Shown in pieces: positions 39,630 to 48,242 of a stretch of DNA of 64,000 nucleotides (the first letter of the stretch is position 1; each line of letters begins with the position of its first letter). Below the pieces are notes generated by a model, which was not told where the DNA came from, ran no database searches, and was given only the letters and a program-made list of their open reading frames with translations. Origin of the DNA: Comamonadaceae bacterium (GTDB lineage: Bacteria > Pseudomonadota > Gammaproteobacteria > Burkholderiales > Rhodocyclaceae); the NCBI GenBank assembly GCA_029255645.1, contig JANLJE010000006.1:39872-103871 (forward strand), given 5' to 3'. A program made the translations under genes and the position numbers.

Positions 39630-40325
39630 TCACCTTGTGAACGCTACCCGCTCGCCGCCAGGCAGTGACACAACCTGCATCGACATGTCTTTAGCTGCCA
39701 CTTTCTCCCCATTCATGAACAAGGCTGTCTTCACTGGATAGATACCTTGCGGCACTCCTGCGGGCATCGTCATCGAGTAGCTCGTCATGTAGGCACCTGC
39801 ATCTTGATTTTCGTTAGCCCTCTTGCGCGACTTGACCTCCGATCCGTCCGGACGAACCAACGTAAGTTCCTCCTCGAGAAGAGGCTGCTGATCCTTGGTG
39901 CCCTGCACGACCTCGATGTTCGAGACCACGGTCATTTTTCCGCCCGGCGCTACCCTTGCATTGGGGTCGAACCGGGTTTCATAACGGACTACCTTGCTGC
40001 GGTCTGGAAGCTGCCCGCGGTTTGCCGTTTTGTATTCTGTTTGTACCTGCTCCGCAGTCTTGGTCTGCTTCACGTTAGAGTTCCAGGCCACACAGGCAAG
40101 TGATGCAAGTCCAGCCCCGAGAGCAGCACCGCGAACCCTGTCGTTGCCCTGTGCGAGCAAGCCTCCGAGCACCGCGCCGGCGAGGGCGGCAATGCCTGCG
40201 TCACATGGGTCTGATCCTCCCCCGGAGGCCTGACTGCCTTCACCTCCCGGTGTTGCACAACCCGCAGCGAACAAGGCGGTGACCACCACCGCAATCGTCG
40301 AGTTCCTGAGAATTTTTCCACCCAT
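39630..40325 (-). CDS. Glycine-zipper lipoprotein of the six-gene operon
   Basis: A 231-residue predicted lipoprotein. The signal peptide MGGKILRNSTIAVVVTALFAAGC ends in a lipobox with acylated Cys at 23. A Gly/Ala-rich glycine-zipper segment follows (AALAGAVLGGLLAQGNDRVRGAALGAGLASLACVAW). The C-terminal ~130 residues look like a beta-sandwich (RYETRFDPNARVAPGGKMTVVSNIEVVQG, GIYPVKTALFMNGEKVAAKDMSMQVVSL). A much longer in-frame reading upstream is a shadow of the next gene. An outer-membrane or periplasmic location is inferred. Confidence 0.82.
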   Translation of the reverse strand: MGGKILRNSTIAVVVTALFAAGCATPGGEGSQASGGGSDPCDAGIAALAGAVLGGLLAQGNDRVRGAALGAGLASLACVAWNSNVKQTKTAEQVQTEYKTANRGQLPDRSKVVRYETRFDPNARVAPGGKMTVVSNIEVVQGTKDQQPLLEEELTLVRPDGSEVKSRKRANENQDAGAYMTSYSMTMPAGVPQGIYPVKTALFMNGEKVAAKDMSMQVVSLPGGERVAFTR

Positions 40326-40350
40326 GTCACGAGTTCCCTGGCAGTTGAAG

Positions 40351-41532
40351 TTAGTTGATTGATATGGAGTCGAGCGCACGTTTCTGTTCGGCCTCCGCTC
40401 GCCGTTTGAGATCGACCGCCCTCGCATGGGCAGGGTCGAGTCGAAGTGCCGAGCCGGCGGCGCTGATCGCGCAGTCGAACTTCTTTTTGCTGAAACATGC
40501 TTCACCTTCATCGACGATTGCAGCGAGCGCCGACGCGTTGGAAGAAAGCTCCTGATGCGGCTCGGGCATGTGCTTCGGTAGCGGCCGCGCAGGCTCTGAC
40601 GCAGGTTTCTCCGTAGGCGCGGACAGAGCGACGACGCGTTGCCCGGAAGCCGCCCCGGCCGGCGCGGCGGGCGTGGCGGGCGTGGCGGGCGTGGCGGGAA
40701 CAGCGATCGGGAGTGGGGCCAGTGGCGAAGACTCCACGGCTGTTGGAGCGGCCTCGTGTGGCGAGCGTGCGGGCTGCGAGGATGAGGGGGCCGCAGCAGT
40801 GGAAGCCGGTGCGGCAACAGCGGCAACCGGAACGGGCACGGAATCCCTCCCTCGCGTCGCAAACCATGCTCCGCCTGCCACAACACAAATGACGATCAGC
40901 ACTGCCGAGGCAATGATCGCCCTTTTATGCCCGTTCCTTTTGTGCCCGGTATGTGCCGGAAGGGGGGACGCCGGCGCGACATCGGGTGGCGAGGGGGCCG
41001 CCTCGGGTTTCCTCTCCGGCATCGTTGCCGGGGCTGCAGCAGCGGTTACCGGTGCCGGTGTGGCTGACGAAACCGGTTCCGGGGCCGGCTCGTATCTGAG
41101 CAGGCTGTTGTTGCGCATGAGGCTTGCAAGGCGTCCGCTCCTGTCGTGCCTGGCGCTGTCTTCCAGGGACTGCTGAGCCCGCTCAGCGTATTTGCGAATC
41201 TCGCCCGAGAGATGCTCTCTCAACATTTCCGGGAAGGAGGGAAGGGTCGCGACGCGGTGAAGAAGGGTCAGCGTGCGCCTCGTGTCCAGCATTGCGCGGA
41301 CGACGGCGGTCTCATCACCGCCGGATTTGAAGTCCCGCTCCATTCTGTCGGCACAACGTTTCAGCCGCGTATTGAAGGCAGCGCTGATCCGCTCGGAGAA
41401 AAGGCCGGCCACCCCACTGTTCCAGTTGAGCGTCCCGCGAGACATTGCCAAAACCACGTCATCGTCTTGCCCGCCGGTCTCAAATACCTCGACGCAGTCA
41501 CTCCATTCCGAGTAGGTTGTCGGTTCAATCAT
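40351..41532 (-). CDS. Bitopic protein with Ala/Pro-rich periplasmic tail
   Basis: A 393-residue protein I do not recognise by function. Residues 1-148 are a helical cytosolic domain (YSEWSDCVEVFETGGQDDDV, LHRVATLPSFPEMLREHLSG, QSLEDSARHDRSGRLASLMRNNSL). An Ala/Pro linker and basic HKRNGHKR precede one transmembrane helix at about 204-226. The periplasmic part is a long Ala/Pro/Ser linker (ATPATPATPAAPAG is coded by a 9-bp repeat). It ends in a TPR-like hairpin (DEGEACFSKKKFDCAISAAGSALRLDPAHARAVDLKRRAE). The layout suits a link across the periplasm. Confidence 0.82.
   Translation of the reverse strand: MIEPTTYSEWSDCVEVFETGGQDDDVVLAMSRGTLNWNSGVAGLFSERISAAFNTRLKRCADRMERDFKSGGDETAVVRAMLDTRRTLTLLHRVATLPSFPEMLREHLSGEIRKYAERAQQSLEDSARHDRSGRLASLMRNNSLLRYEPAPEPVSSATPAPVTAAAAPATMPERKPEAAPSPPDVAPASPLPAHTGHKRNGHKRAIIASAVLIVICVVAGGAWFATRGRDSVPVPVAAVAAPASTAAAPSSSQPARSPHEAAPTAVESSPLAPLPIAVPATPATPATPAAPAGAASGQRVVALSAPTEKPASEPARPLPKHMPEPHQELSSNASALAAIVDEGEACFSKKKFDCAISAAGSALRLDPAHARAVDLKRRAEAEQKRALDSISIN
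40666..40698. repeat. 9-bp repeat inside the bitopic protein gene
   Basis: GGCGGGCGT repeated about 3.7 times without error (40666-40698). On the coding strand it encodes Ala-Thr-Pro triplets, so unit changes keep frame and would only change linker length. Confidence 0.9.
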
Positions 41533-41541
41533 GAAGGGGTT

Positions 41542-41733
41542 TCACTTCACACGGCGAACAAATGGAACCGATGGAACGAGGTCCCAGGCAGGAAATGCCT
41601 CGGCAAGGGCATCTCGCCTGGGCGGGGACTGCGGGTCGGGTGCCGCGACCGGAGAAGGCGTCGGCTCGGGTGGCGAACCTGCGCTCTGTGGTGACGGCAT
41701 GGCCGCCGCTTCGGAAATGATCTCTCTTGCCAT
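41542..41733 (-). CDS. Pro-rich 63-residue microprotein of the six-gene operon
   Basis: A 63-residue protein. The middle is disordered and Pro-rich (SPQSAGSPPEPTPSPVAAPDPQSPP). The end, ALAEAFPAWDLVPSVPFVRRVK, is the only part with strong character. The ATG has GGAGA 6 bp upstream, and the gene lies between two operon members with 9-11 bp gaps, which argues that it is translated. It could be a docking peptide or small regulatory subunit for the ATPase or coiled-coil protein; that is inference. There is no signal peptide. Confidence 0.65.
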   Translation of the reverse strand: MAREIISEAAAMPSPQSAGSPPEPTPSPVAAPDPQSPPRRDALAEAFPAWDLVPSVPFVRRVK

Positions 41734-41744
41734 GTTGATTCTCC

Positions 41745-43466
41745 TCAGGCCGCTGGCTTCGCCATCACCTGGCGGGCACTGTCGTGGGTCGACAGGACAT
41801 ATTGCTCTGGACTAATGGCGTCGAGTAACTGGACGACTTCCGCAGACACCGCATCCCGCTTCGTAAAGTCCCTGCGCCATTCGACGACCTCGGCACATGC
41901 CGCGCTCAGGACTTGCAACGACTGCTCTTTCAACTTCGAGAAGTCATCGGCAACCCTGGCTTTAGCCTTGGCGACGTTTGATCGAGCCATGAAAAACCAG
42001 ATCAGGCAGCCGGCTCCGAGCGCCAGGGGCAGGAATCCTCCCGAGACGGCTGAAAAAATCAGGCCGACACCCAGAACGAGTGCCGCCCAATGCTGGAAGC
42101 CCAGCTTTATCTTTGCCAGCGCCTCATCCCTGCGGCGGTCGATGTGGGTACCGAGCGAGGCCGCCAGGTCCTTCTCATTTTCGCCGTTCTGCGTCGTGCC
42201 CTGCCAATCCTCGATCGTCAGATCAACCCGGGTGGGGACTGCTGCGCGTATGCTGGCAGAAAGATCCTGATGGGCATCCTTTATCCAGCTCCGGGAAAGC
42301 GCAATGGCGAACCTTTGTGTTGCCCTCGAGGCGTGCGACGTCTCCGGGTGCATCGCCGCATTCGTCAGCAGTTGTGTAAAACTGACCCGTTCGTCAAGAG
42401 CCTTGCTTTCCAGGTCGTAGCGGCTCTTGGCGGCGGATCTGTTGCCAGCCTCTTCGATAATCAGCTGGCAGAGTTTCTCGGCACGTCGCAGCGGCAACTC
42501 CTCCTCGTCAAAGTTCTGCACGAGCTTGTCGAGAAGATCGTCCACGGCCGCCATCAAGTTTGGAGACGGTGGAATGGGACCTTCGAAAATCGCCTTGAAA
42601 TGGTCACGTACGACCGCCTGCATGGCCGCGCCATTGAGGGTCTTGTTCATCGCTGCCCAGGTTGGGCTGTACTGGCTGAGGTAGTTGTAGCGTGCAGCAT
42701 TGTCGGTTGTCGGAATCTTGGACCGCAGCCCCTCGTTCCATTGCTTGCGCTGCTCATCCAGAAACCCGGCGCGCTGGCTCAACTCGTCGATCCATCCCTC
42801 GATTCGCCTGGCGCATTGATTCCTGACCTCGGAACCAAAAATGCCGCTGGCCAGGGCATCGACAAGGACGACCGACTGGCGGTCGAGGCGCGTAGGGTCC
42901 TGCATCCCGAAATACCTGTCGAGCCAGGTTCTGCACGCAGCATGCCTCGCCGTGCGGCGGGTTATCAGGGCGAAGAAAAGCGACGTCTTCTCATCGTCGC
43001 GGCGAATCGCCTCGGCAAGCGCCTTCTCTGCAAGAGGCTTGTTGTCGGCAAGCCAGGCGGCCAGCGCCACGAGGGCAGGGGCAAGCCAATAGCGCGGGGC
43101 TGATAGCATCAAGCTCTCGGTCGCCGTATTGACGGTTTCCTGGCGGACGATGCTGATATCGGCGGCTTGAAGAATGCCCGTCGCATGCCGCCTGACCTCG
43201 GCGTAATAGCCGAATTTCGTCTCGATTTCCTGGCGTATCTTGACCTGTCTCGTCTCGGCCAGCGCGACCTCTTTAGCCTTTGCGTCAGCAGCGACAAAAT
43301 CCAGAAATGCCTGTTCAAGACGAGCCAGCTCGGACCGTGTATTCACGACCTCCTGCCCAACGTTCTCGACTTGATTCGAGACCGTCCCGATATCGCTCCT
43401 CAGAGTTCTCAGGCTGTTCTCGATGAACGCGAGGTCGGCCAGATGGATGATGCGTTCCGTGCTCAT
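41745..43466 (-). CDS. Coiled-coil protein with C-terminal membrane hairpin
   Basis: A 573-residue protein of unknown function. Residues ~12-80 form a predicted coiled coil (IENSLRTLRSDIGTVSNQVENVGQEVVNTRSELARLEQAF). The middle is mostly helical, with a short hydrophobic patch near 125-140. Two adjacent hydrophobic helices at about 458-494 (AALVLGVGLIFSAVSGGFLPLALGAGCLIWFFM) form a membrane hairpin, and the last 80 residues are helical and cytosolic. It overlaps the previous gene by 4 bp (ATGA). The plan recalls membrane-tethered scaffold or dynamin-partner proteins, but no GTPase motif is present. Confidence 0.8.
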   Translation of the reverse strand: MSTERIIHLADLAFIENSLRTLRSDIGTVSNQVENVGQEVVNTRSELARLEQAFLDFVAADAKAKEVALAETRQVKIRQEIETKFGYYAEVRRHATGILQAADISIVRQETVNTATESLMLSAPRYWLAPALVALAAWLADNKPLAEKALAEAIRRDDEKTSLFFALITRRTARHAACRTWLDRYFGMQDPTRLDRQSVVLVDALASGIFGSEVRNQCARRIEGWIDELSQRAGFLDEQRKQWNEGLRSKIPTTDNAARYNYLSQYSPTWAAMNKTLNGAAMQAVVRDHFKAIFEGPIPPSPNLMAAVDDLLDKLVQNFDEEELPLRRAEKLCQLIIEEAGNRSAAKSRYDLESKALDERVSFTQLLTNAAMHPETSHASRATQRFAIALSRSWIKDAHQDLSASIRAAVPTRVDLTIEDWQGTTQNGENEKDLAASLGTHIDRRRDEALAKIKLGFQHWAALVLGVGLIFSAVSGGFLPLALGAGCLIWFFMARSNVAKAKARVADDFSKLKEQSLQVLSAACAEVVEWRRDFTKRDAVSAEVVQLLDAISPEQYVLSTHDSARQVMAKPAA

Positions 43467-43954
43467 TCCTGTCCTTTCACGATTGATGTGTCGCCGTTGT
43501 CAGCGACGGCAATCATTTTGTCCGCATAGATTTCGATAAACGCGTAACCGGGATGCAATGCCAGAGACCGGCCCCGCTCCATGAGCGGCGGGAGAGGTTC
43601 AAATGTCTTGTAGTGCCGGATGATCGAACCATCCCGGTCCAGGGTATGAACTTCATGAGGCGGGCCAAGGTAGCACTTGGCAACAATTCCGACGGGAAGG
43701 TACTCGATGGTGAGTTCGGGAAGTTCGGAGCGTATCGCACAGAGCAGCGCTTCGAGAGTTTCCCGGGTATTCACATGGCCGCCAGCGTCCAGCTTTTTCA
43801 TCGCCTCGACATAGGCGGCTGAACGTCTCTGGCGCAGACGATCCTCGATGGCCTTCGGGGAAAGAAGGAGAGTGGAGGACGCCGCTGACCGTGTACTCGT
43901 GAGAGACGACGTGTCAAGCGCCGGTGCCCTGCTACCCAATATCGCGCGCGCCAT
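43463..43954 (-). CDS. Hypothetical first gene of the six-gene operon
   Basis: A 163-residue soluble protein I do not recognise. The N-terminal ~35 residues are Ser/Thr/Ala-rich and probably disordered (DTSSLTSTRSAASSTLLL). Then come a basic helix (KAIEDRLRQRRSAAYVEAMKKLDAGG) and a mixed alpha/beta domain (TIEYLPVGIVAKCYLGPPHEVHTLDRDGSIIRHYKTFEPLPPLMERGRSLALHPGYAFIEIY). The Gly-Pro-Pro-His and RDGS turns could be ligand loops, but no known motif is matched. It is coupled to the coiled-coil gene by a 4-bp overlap. Confidence 0.75.
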   Translation of the reverse strand: MARAILGSRAPALDTSSLTSTRSAASSTLLLSPKAIEDRLRQRRSAAYVEAMKKLDAGGHVNTRETLEALLCAIRSELPELTIEYLPVGIVAKCYLGPPHEVHTLDRDGSIIRHYKTFEPLPPLMERGRSLALHPGYAFIEIYADKMIAVADNGDTSIVKGQE

Positions 43955-44310
43955 ATTGCCCTATCGATTTTCCGTGGTTGCTGTTGTCATTGCCCGGATG
44001 CAAAACGCTTGGAGGCAAAAACATTGCCGGCCTCCCCTTCCCGCACCGCGCATCGCAACTGCATCGCAATGCCGGTGACCGCAGTGTCATTTTTTCGATT
44101 GTAGCTTGGGCTTGAAAGGCAGTAAATCGGAACGTTCGGCCAATGGGGGGGGTCGCAATGGGGGGTGGGCTCGATGGATTGCGTGTTTTCAGCGGGAGAA
44201 AGGATCGAGTGCTTTGGTGAATGGCTTGCCCGGTTGGTGTTCGAGTGTGGTGCCGGGCGATCCGGCGCGGCGGCCGGATCGTTCAGGAGAAAGAAGCGGG
44301 GATGGGCAGG
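43955..44310. other. 356-bp gap between the six-gene operon and the efflux operon
   Basis: No supported gene; rightward frames here lack ribosome binding sites and domains. It holds the operon promoter (44098-44126) and a G-rich stretch at 44145-44170. The ~145-nt leader of the six-gene operon is otherwise featureless to me. Confidence 0.55.
44098..44126 (-). promoter_or_regulatory. Predicted promoter of the six-gene operon
   Basis: On the minus strand TTTACT (44126-44121), 17-bp spacer, TACAAT (44103-44098), about 143 bp before the first gene. A reasonable sigma-70 match; no operator-like palindrome was noticed next to it. Confidence 0.5.
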
Positions 44311-45504
44311 TTACGCACGGTGGTGCCTTGCCAGCCGCCAGGCCAGGGTGCCGCCGACCAGGGGTGTGGCGAGGGCGGCGAGCAGCAACAGGGGGACGAT
44401 GCCAGCGGCGGTGAGGGTCTGGGCAGCGAGGCTGACGCCGAGCGCCTGGCCGAGGAAAAAACTGGAGGCAAACAAGGAGACGGCAGTGCCGCGCACCTTG
44501 GGCGCCATCTGGGTGGCGTGGGTCTGCAAGGTGTTGTGCACCATGTAGAAACCGAGGCCGACCAGATAGCTGGCCGGTAGCGCCCAGATCCAGGTGCTGC
44601 CCCAGGCCAGGATCAACCAGCCCAGCGCGATGAGCACGCCGCCACCCATGGCCAGTCCGACTTCGCCAAGGCGGCGGACGAAATACCGGGCGGCAAAGAT
44701 GTAAGACAGGCCGCCGAGGCCGAAGAAGGCCATGGCGGCGCTGGCGAGAGTGAGGCTGAGGCCGAAATGTTGGTGCAGATAGGAGGGCACGAAGGCGAGG
44801 GTGCCGAAAACCAGCATGCCTTCGAGAAAGACGATGCTCAGGATCAGCCGGGCCCAGGGCTGGGCGAAAACCTCGGCAGCCTGGCCGAGCAAAAGGCCTT
44901 GGTGGTAAGTGTCGGTTTGGCGGTGCTGGGTGCTCGGGTTGGCGCGCGATTCGAGCAGGACGACGATGCCGATGAGTAGATACAGCACCGCCAGAAACGC
45001 AAAGGCCCAGCGCCAGCCGAGCGTGTCGGTAAACGCGCCGCCGATGAACTGGCCGCCGACGGAGCCCAGGATCTGCCCGCCCAGAAAGCGGGCGAGCGTG
45101 GCCTGCCGTTGTTCATAGGGCACCGTGTCGCCGATCCAGGCCATGGACAAGGGGATGATGCCGGCCGCCGTGGCGCCGAGCAGCACGCGCGAGACGACCA
45201 GCGCATCGAGCGATGCGGCCAGGGCCGAACCGAGGGCGCCGAGCGTGCTGCAGAGGGTGGTCAGGGCGATCAGGCGGTATTTGCCGACGCGGTCTCCGAG
45301 CGGACCAAACAGGGCCTGGGAGAGGCCATAGGCGATGGCGAACGAGGAGATGACCGAGGCCACGGCGGTCGGGCTGGCCGCAAAGCTGCGGGCGAGGTCG
45401 GGCAGCATCGGGTCGCAGAGCCGCGCCGCCGCCGCGCTGGCGAAGGCGGCCACGGAGAGCAGCATGACGGCGCGGCGGTGGTGAGCGGCCAGGGCTTCGC
45501 TCAT
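44311..45504 (-). CDS. MFS efflux transporter
   Basis: A 397-residue major facilitator with 12 predicted helices. Motif A after helix 2 reads [13 protein letters not shown], and the drug:H+ antiporter-like [30 protein letters not shown] follows. It is third in the operon EamA-LLM-MFS, with its ATG overlapping the preceding stop by 4 bp. With a NemR-like repressor and operator upstream, export of a toxic electrophile or drug is the likely role; the substrate is unknown. Confidence 0.9.
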   Translation of the reverse strand: MSEALAAHHRRAVMLLSVAAFASAAAARLCDPMLPDLARSFAASPTAVASVISSFAIAYGLSQALFGPLGDRVGKYRLIALTTLCSTLGALGSALAASLDALVVSRVLLGATAAGIIPLSMAWIGDTVPYEQRQATLARFLGGQILGSVGGQFIGGAFTDTLGWRWAFAFLAVLYLLIGIVVLLESRANPSTQHRQTDTYHQGLLLGQAAEVFAQPWARLILSIVFLEGMLVFGTLAFVPSYLHQHFGLSLTLASAAMAFFGLGGLSYIFAARYFVRRLGEVGLAMGGGVLIALGWLILAWGSTWIWALPASYLVGLGFYMVHNTLQTHATQMAPKVRGTAVSLFASSFFLGQALGVSLAAQTLTAAGIVPLLLLAALATPLVGGTLAWRLARHHRA

Positions 45505-46541
45505 GGTGTCGGCCCGGCATCAGGGCTGTCGGCCGGCGCGGGCTGCCAGCAGGCGCGGCTGGCGATTTCGAGCGAGCGCAGGCGCAGTTCGGGGTCGAAG
45601 ATATCGCTCACGACCATCATTTCATCGGCGCCGGTAGCGGCCCGCAGGTCGCGCAGGCCGTCGCGCACGCGTTCCGGGCTGCCGATCACCGCAGCCCCCA
45701 GGAAATCGGCGATACCCGCACGTTCACGCGGAGGGATGCTCTGCAAAAAGCCGGCGACAGGCGGCGGCAGAAGGCCGCGTTCGCCCCGCAGGATGCCGAG
45801 GACGCGCTGGAAGGTGCTGGTGGCCAGGAAGTCGGCTTCGGCATCGGTTGGCGCCGCGATGACCGGCACGCCGATGATCACATAGGGTTTCTCCCACTTT
45901 TGGGAAGGACGGAAATTGTGGCGGTAGAGTTCGATGGCCTGTAGCAGCATGGCCGGCGCGAAGTGCGAGGCGAAGGCATAGGGCAGGCCGCGTTCGGCGG
46001 CGAGGCGGGCCGAAAACAGGCTGGAGCCGAGCAGCCAGATCGGCACCTCGGTGCCGACGCCGGGCACGGCGATGACGCGTTGATCCGGCTGGCGGGGACC
46101 GAGCAGGCGCTGCAGTTCGGCGACATCGCGCGGGAAGTCGGCCTCGGTTTCGATGCGGTCGCGGCGCAAAGCGCGCAGCGTCATTGCGTCGGTGCCGGGG
46201 GCGCGGCCCAGCCCGAGGTCGATGCGGCCGGGGTAGAGCTCGGCCAGGGTGCCGAAGGCTTCGGCGACGACCAGCGGCGCGTGGTTGGGCAGCATGATGC
46301 CGCCTGAGCCGACGCGGATGCGCTCTGTCTGCCCGGCGATGTAGCCGACCAGCACGGCGGTGGCGGAACTGGCGATGCCCGGCATGTTGTGGTGCTCGGC
46401 CAGCCAATAGCGGGTGAAGCCGAGCGCTTCGACATGGCGGGCAGTGCGTAGGGAAGTGGCCAGCGCCTCGGCGACCGTGCCGCCTTCGCGGACGGGGACG
46501 AGATCGAGCATGGAGAGTTTGAGATCAGCGAGCGGGTTCAT
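45501..46541 (-). CDS. LLM-class flavin-dependent oxidoreductase (luciferase-like, MsnO8 type)
   Basis: A 346-residue TIM-barrel flavin enzyme. The luciferase-like pattern is clear: [81 protein letters not shown] and [16 protein letters not shown]. These enzymes use reduced FMN supplied by a separate reductase. The gene overlaps its neighbours by 4 bp on both sides, so it is made together with two exporters. The substrate is unknown. Confidence 0.9.
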   Translation of the reverse strand: MNPLADLKLSMLDLVPVREGGTVAEALATSLRTARHVEALGFTRYWLAEHHNMPGIASSATAVLVGYIAGQTERIRVGSGGIMLPNHAPLVVAEAFGTLAELYPGRIDLGLGRAPGTDAMTLRALRRDRIETEADFPRDVAELQRLLGPRQPDQRVIAVPGVGTEVPIWLLGSSLFSARLAAERGLPYAFASHFAPAMLLQAIELYRHNFRPSQKWEKPYVIIGVPVIAAPTDAEADFLATSTFQRVLGILRGERGLLPPPVAGFLQSIPPRERAGIADFLGAAVIGSPERVRDGLRDLRAATGADEMMVVSDIFDPELRLRSLEIASRACWQPAPADSPDAGPTP

Positions 46542-47479
46542 GCCATTTCCTTGGGGGTAAAGAGGGCCGGGTTACGTCGGCTGGCCACCCAGCCGAAGAA
46601 GGAGAGCAGGGCGAGGCCGGCGCCGATGAGCAAGATGCCGGCAATCTCGGTGCCCTTGAACGATTCGCCGAAGGTGAGGCGGGACGCCAGGATGGCGACG
46701 ACCGGCGTGCCGAGCACCGACAGGCTCGCCTCCCAGGCCGGCACGCGGTCGAGGATGTAGATCCACAGCCACCAGCACATCGCCGTGCTGATCACCGACA
46801 TGAAAAAGAGGATGCCCACGTAGGCTGGCGTCCATTGCGTGGCCGGTTCGGGCACGACGAGCGCAAGGAGGACCAGCGGCAGGGCGCCAAGGATCATCTG
46901 CCAGGTGGTCAGGGTGAGCAGGTCCACCGGCGTCACGGCGCGCAGGCGCTTGATCAGGATGGTGCCGCTCGCCCAGCACAGAGCGGCCATCAGGCCGAGG
47001 AACTTGCTGAACAGGCTGGCGTGCATGTCCCACGGTGCGATGATCAGCAGCAGGCCAATCAGCGTGCTGGCCGCCGCCAGCCACTGTTTGCCGCGCACCC
47101 GTTCGCCGAGCAGCGACCAGGCCAGCAGCAGGGTCCAGATCGGCATGGTGAAAATGAGCACGGCGGTCTTGCCCGGACCGCCTTCGACCAGTGCCCAGGT
47201 CTGGAAGATCATGAAGCCGGCGACCTGGGTGAGGCCGATGCCGAGGGTCTGGAGGGGGGCGACCAGGGTCAGCCGGCGGCCGCTCAACTGGAGGGCGACG
47301 AGTAACGACAGGGCGCCGCCGGCGCAGCGTTCGGCGGCGAAGGCAAAGGGCGGCGCATAGGCCAGGCCCTGCTTGGCGAGCACCCAGGTGTAACCCCAGG
47401 TCAAAGACAGGACGGCAAGGGCGAGGGCGATCTTGCCTTTTTTGATCGAATCGAAGAGAGGAGTAAGGCGGTGTTTCAT
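46538..47479 (-). CDS. EamA/DMT-family transporter
   Basis: A 313-residue membrane protein with about ten helices in two EamA repeats ([33 protein letters not shown]; second half [18 protein letters not shown]). It is first in the EamA-LLM-MFS operon. A -10 and a NemR-type operator lie 19-42 bp before its ATG. Likely exporter of small metabolites or toxic compounds under control of the neighbouring TetR protein. Confidence 0.88.
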   Translation of the reverse strand: MKHRLTPLFDSIKKGKIALALAVLSLTWGYTWVLAKQGLAYAPPFAFAAERCAGGALSLLVALQLSGRRLTLVAPLQTLGIGLTQVAGFMIFQTWALVEGGPGKTAVLIFTMPIWTLLLAWSLLGERVRGKQWLAAASTLIGLLLIIAPWDMHASLFSKFLGLMAALCWASGTILIKRLRAVTPVDLLTLTTWQMILGALPLVLLALVVPEPATQWTPAYVGILFFMSVISTAMCWWLWIYILDRVPAWEASLSVLGTPVVAILASRLTFGESFKGTEIAGILLIGAGLALLSFFGWVASRRNPALFTPKEMA

Positions 47480-47497
47480 CAGGATGGCTGGCTTGAA

Positions 47498-47512
47498 TAG
47501 ACCGGTCGTCTA
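47498..47512. promoter_or_regulatory. NemR-type operator before the EamA-LLM-MFS operon
   Basis: TAGACCGGTCGTCTA, an inverted repeat (TAGAC / GTCTA) with the extended half-site TAGACC known from NemR operators. It lies just downstream of the -10 at 47516-47521, so a bound repressor would cover the transcription start. An identical copy, sharing 22 bp in total, lies before the regulator gene. Confidence 0.82.
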
Positions 47513-47515
47513 GTG

Positions 47516-47521
47516 AGTATA
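47516..47521 (-). promoter_or_regulatory. -10 element (TATACT) of the EamA-LLM-MFS operon
   Basis: TATACT on the minus strand, next to the operator and 36 bp before the EamA ATG. No clear -35. Confidence 0.5.
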
Positions 47522-47582
47522 TCCAAAATGTATCCAGAAATGGCCGCTGCACCGACGACCGTCGTGTGGGTTGGGGATCTTC

Positions 47583-47651
47583 GCCGGTGCTTGGTGTGAA
47601 AGCACGCCGGTGCTTGGTGTGAAAGCACGCCGGTGCTTAGCGTGAAAGCAG
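47583..47651. repeat. Three 23-bp tandem repeats at the end of the TetR gene
   Basis: Units at 47583-47605, 47606-47628 and 47629-47651; the first two are identical. The third contains the last codons and TAA stop of the TetR gene. Each unit has an internal inverted repeat (GTGCTT / AAGCAC), so the transcript can form a row of small hairpins. Confidence 0.95.
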
Positions 47652-48221
47652 TTTCCTGGTGAACACCATGGCGTTTTCCAGCGCGGCGGTGTCGTGGTGC
47701 AACTTCCCCAGGAGGCTCGCGCCCAGCCACATCTGGTACAGCGTCTGGGCGGTCATCTGTGGGTCGAGGGGCGGCATCGAGCCCTCGTCAACCCCGGTTT
47801 CGATGATCTGGGCGATACGCTCGACGATCTGATCGGTGCCGTCGCGCAGGGTGATGCGCATGGCGTCGGACAGGTCGGATACTTCGCCGGCCAGCTTGAC
47901 GACCAGACATTTCTGCTCGGCACAGGCCTCGAGTTGCCTGCCCAGCCAGCGTTGCCAGAAGCGCATCAGGCGCTCGTGGCTGGAGGTGGCCGGGGCGGCG
48001 AACAGTTCGTCGAGATCGGCCAGATAATGGTCGAAATAGTCCTGCAGCAAAGCCTGGCCGTATTGTTCCTTGGATTCGAAGTAGTGGTAGAACGAGCCCT
48101 TGGGCACGCCGGCCGCGGTCAGGATCTCGTTCAGGCCGACGCTTGCAAAGCCCTTGCCCACGATGATGCGGTGGCCGGTTTCGAGAATATGCTGGCGGGT
48201 GTTGTCGTGGCGAGGGTTCAT
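47637..48221 (-). CDS. TetR-family repressor, NemR/AcuR-like
   Basis: A 194-residue repressor. The helix-turn-helix is at about 28-50 (VGLNEILTAAGVPKGSFYHYFESKEQY). Cys105 (in EQKCLVVKLAGEVSDLS) and Lys173 (SLLGKL) are spaced almost exactly like the redox-switch pair Cys106/Lys175 of E. coli NemR, from memory. Identical NemR-type operators sit before this gene and before the EamA-LLM-MFS operon downstream, so it probably represses both and is released by electrophiles or reactive chlorine species. The effector is inferred. Confidence 0.9.
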   Translation of the reverse strand: MNPRHDNTRQHILETGHRIIVGKGFASVGLNEILTAAGVPKGSFYHYFESKEQYGQALLQDYFDHYLADLDELFAAPATSSHERLMRFWQRWLGRQLEACAEQKCLVVKLAGEVSDLSDAMRITLRDGTDQIVERIAQIIETGVDEGSMPPLDPQMTAQTLYQMWLGASLLGKLHHDTAALENAMVFTRKLLSR

Positions 48222-48242
48222 GGGCAGCAGTCTGTCAAAAAA

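Noticed and set aside
40508..40888. An Arg-rich minus-strand frame within the bitopic protein gene
   Set aside because: Alternate-frame reading of the Ala/Pro linker; no conserved features.
44106..44580. Overlapping plus-strand frames at the end of the MFS gene
   Set aside because: Antisense to the MFS gene or in the promoter gap, no domains.
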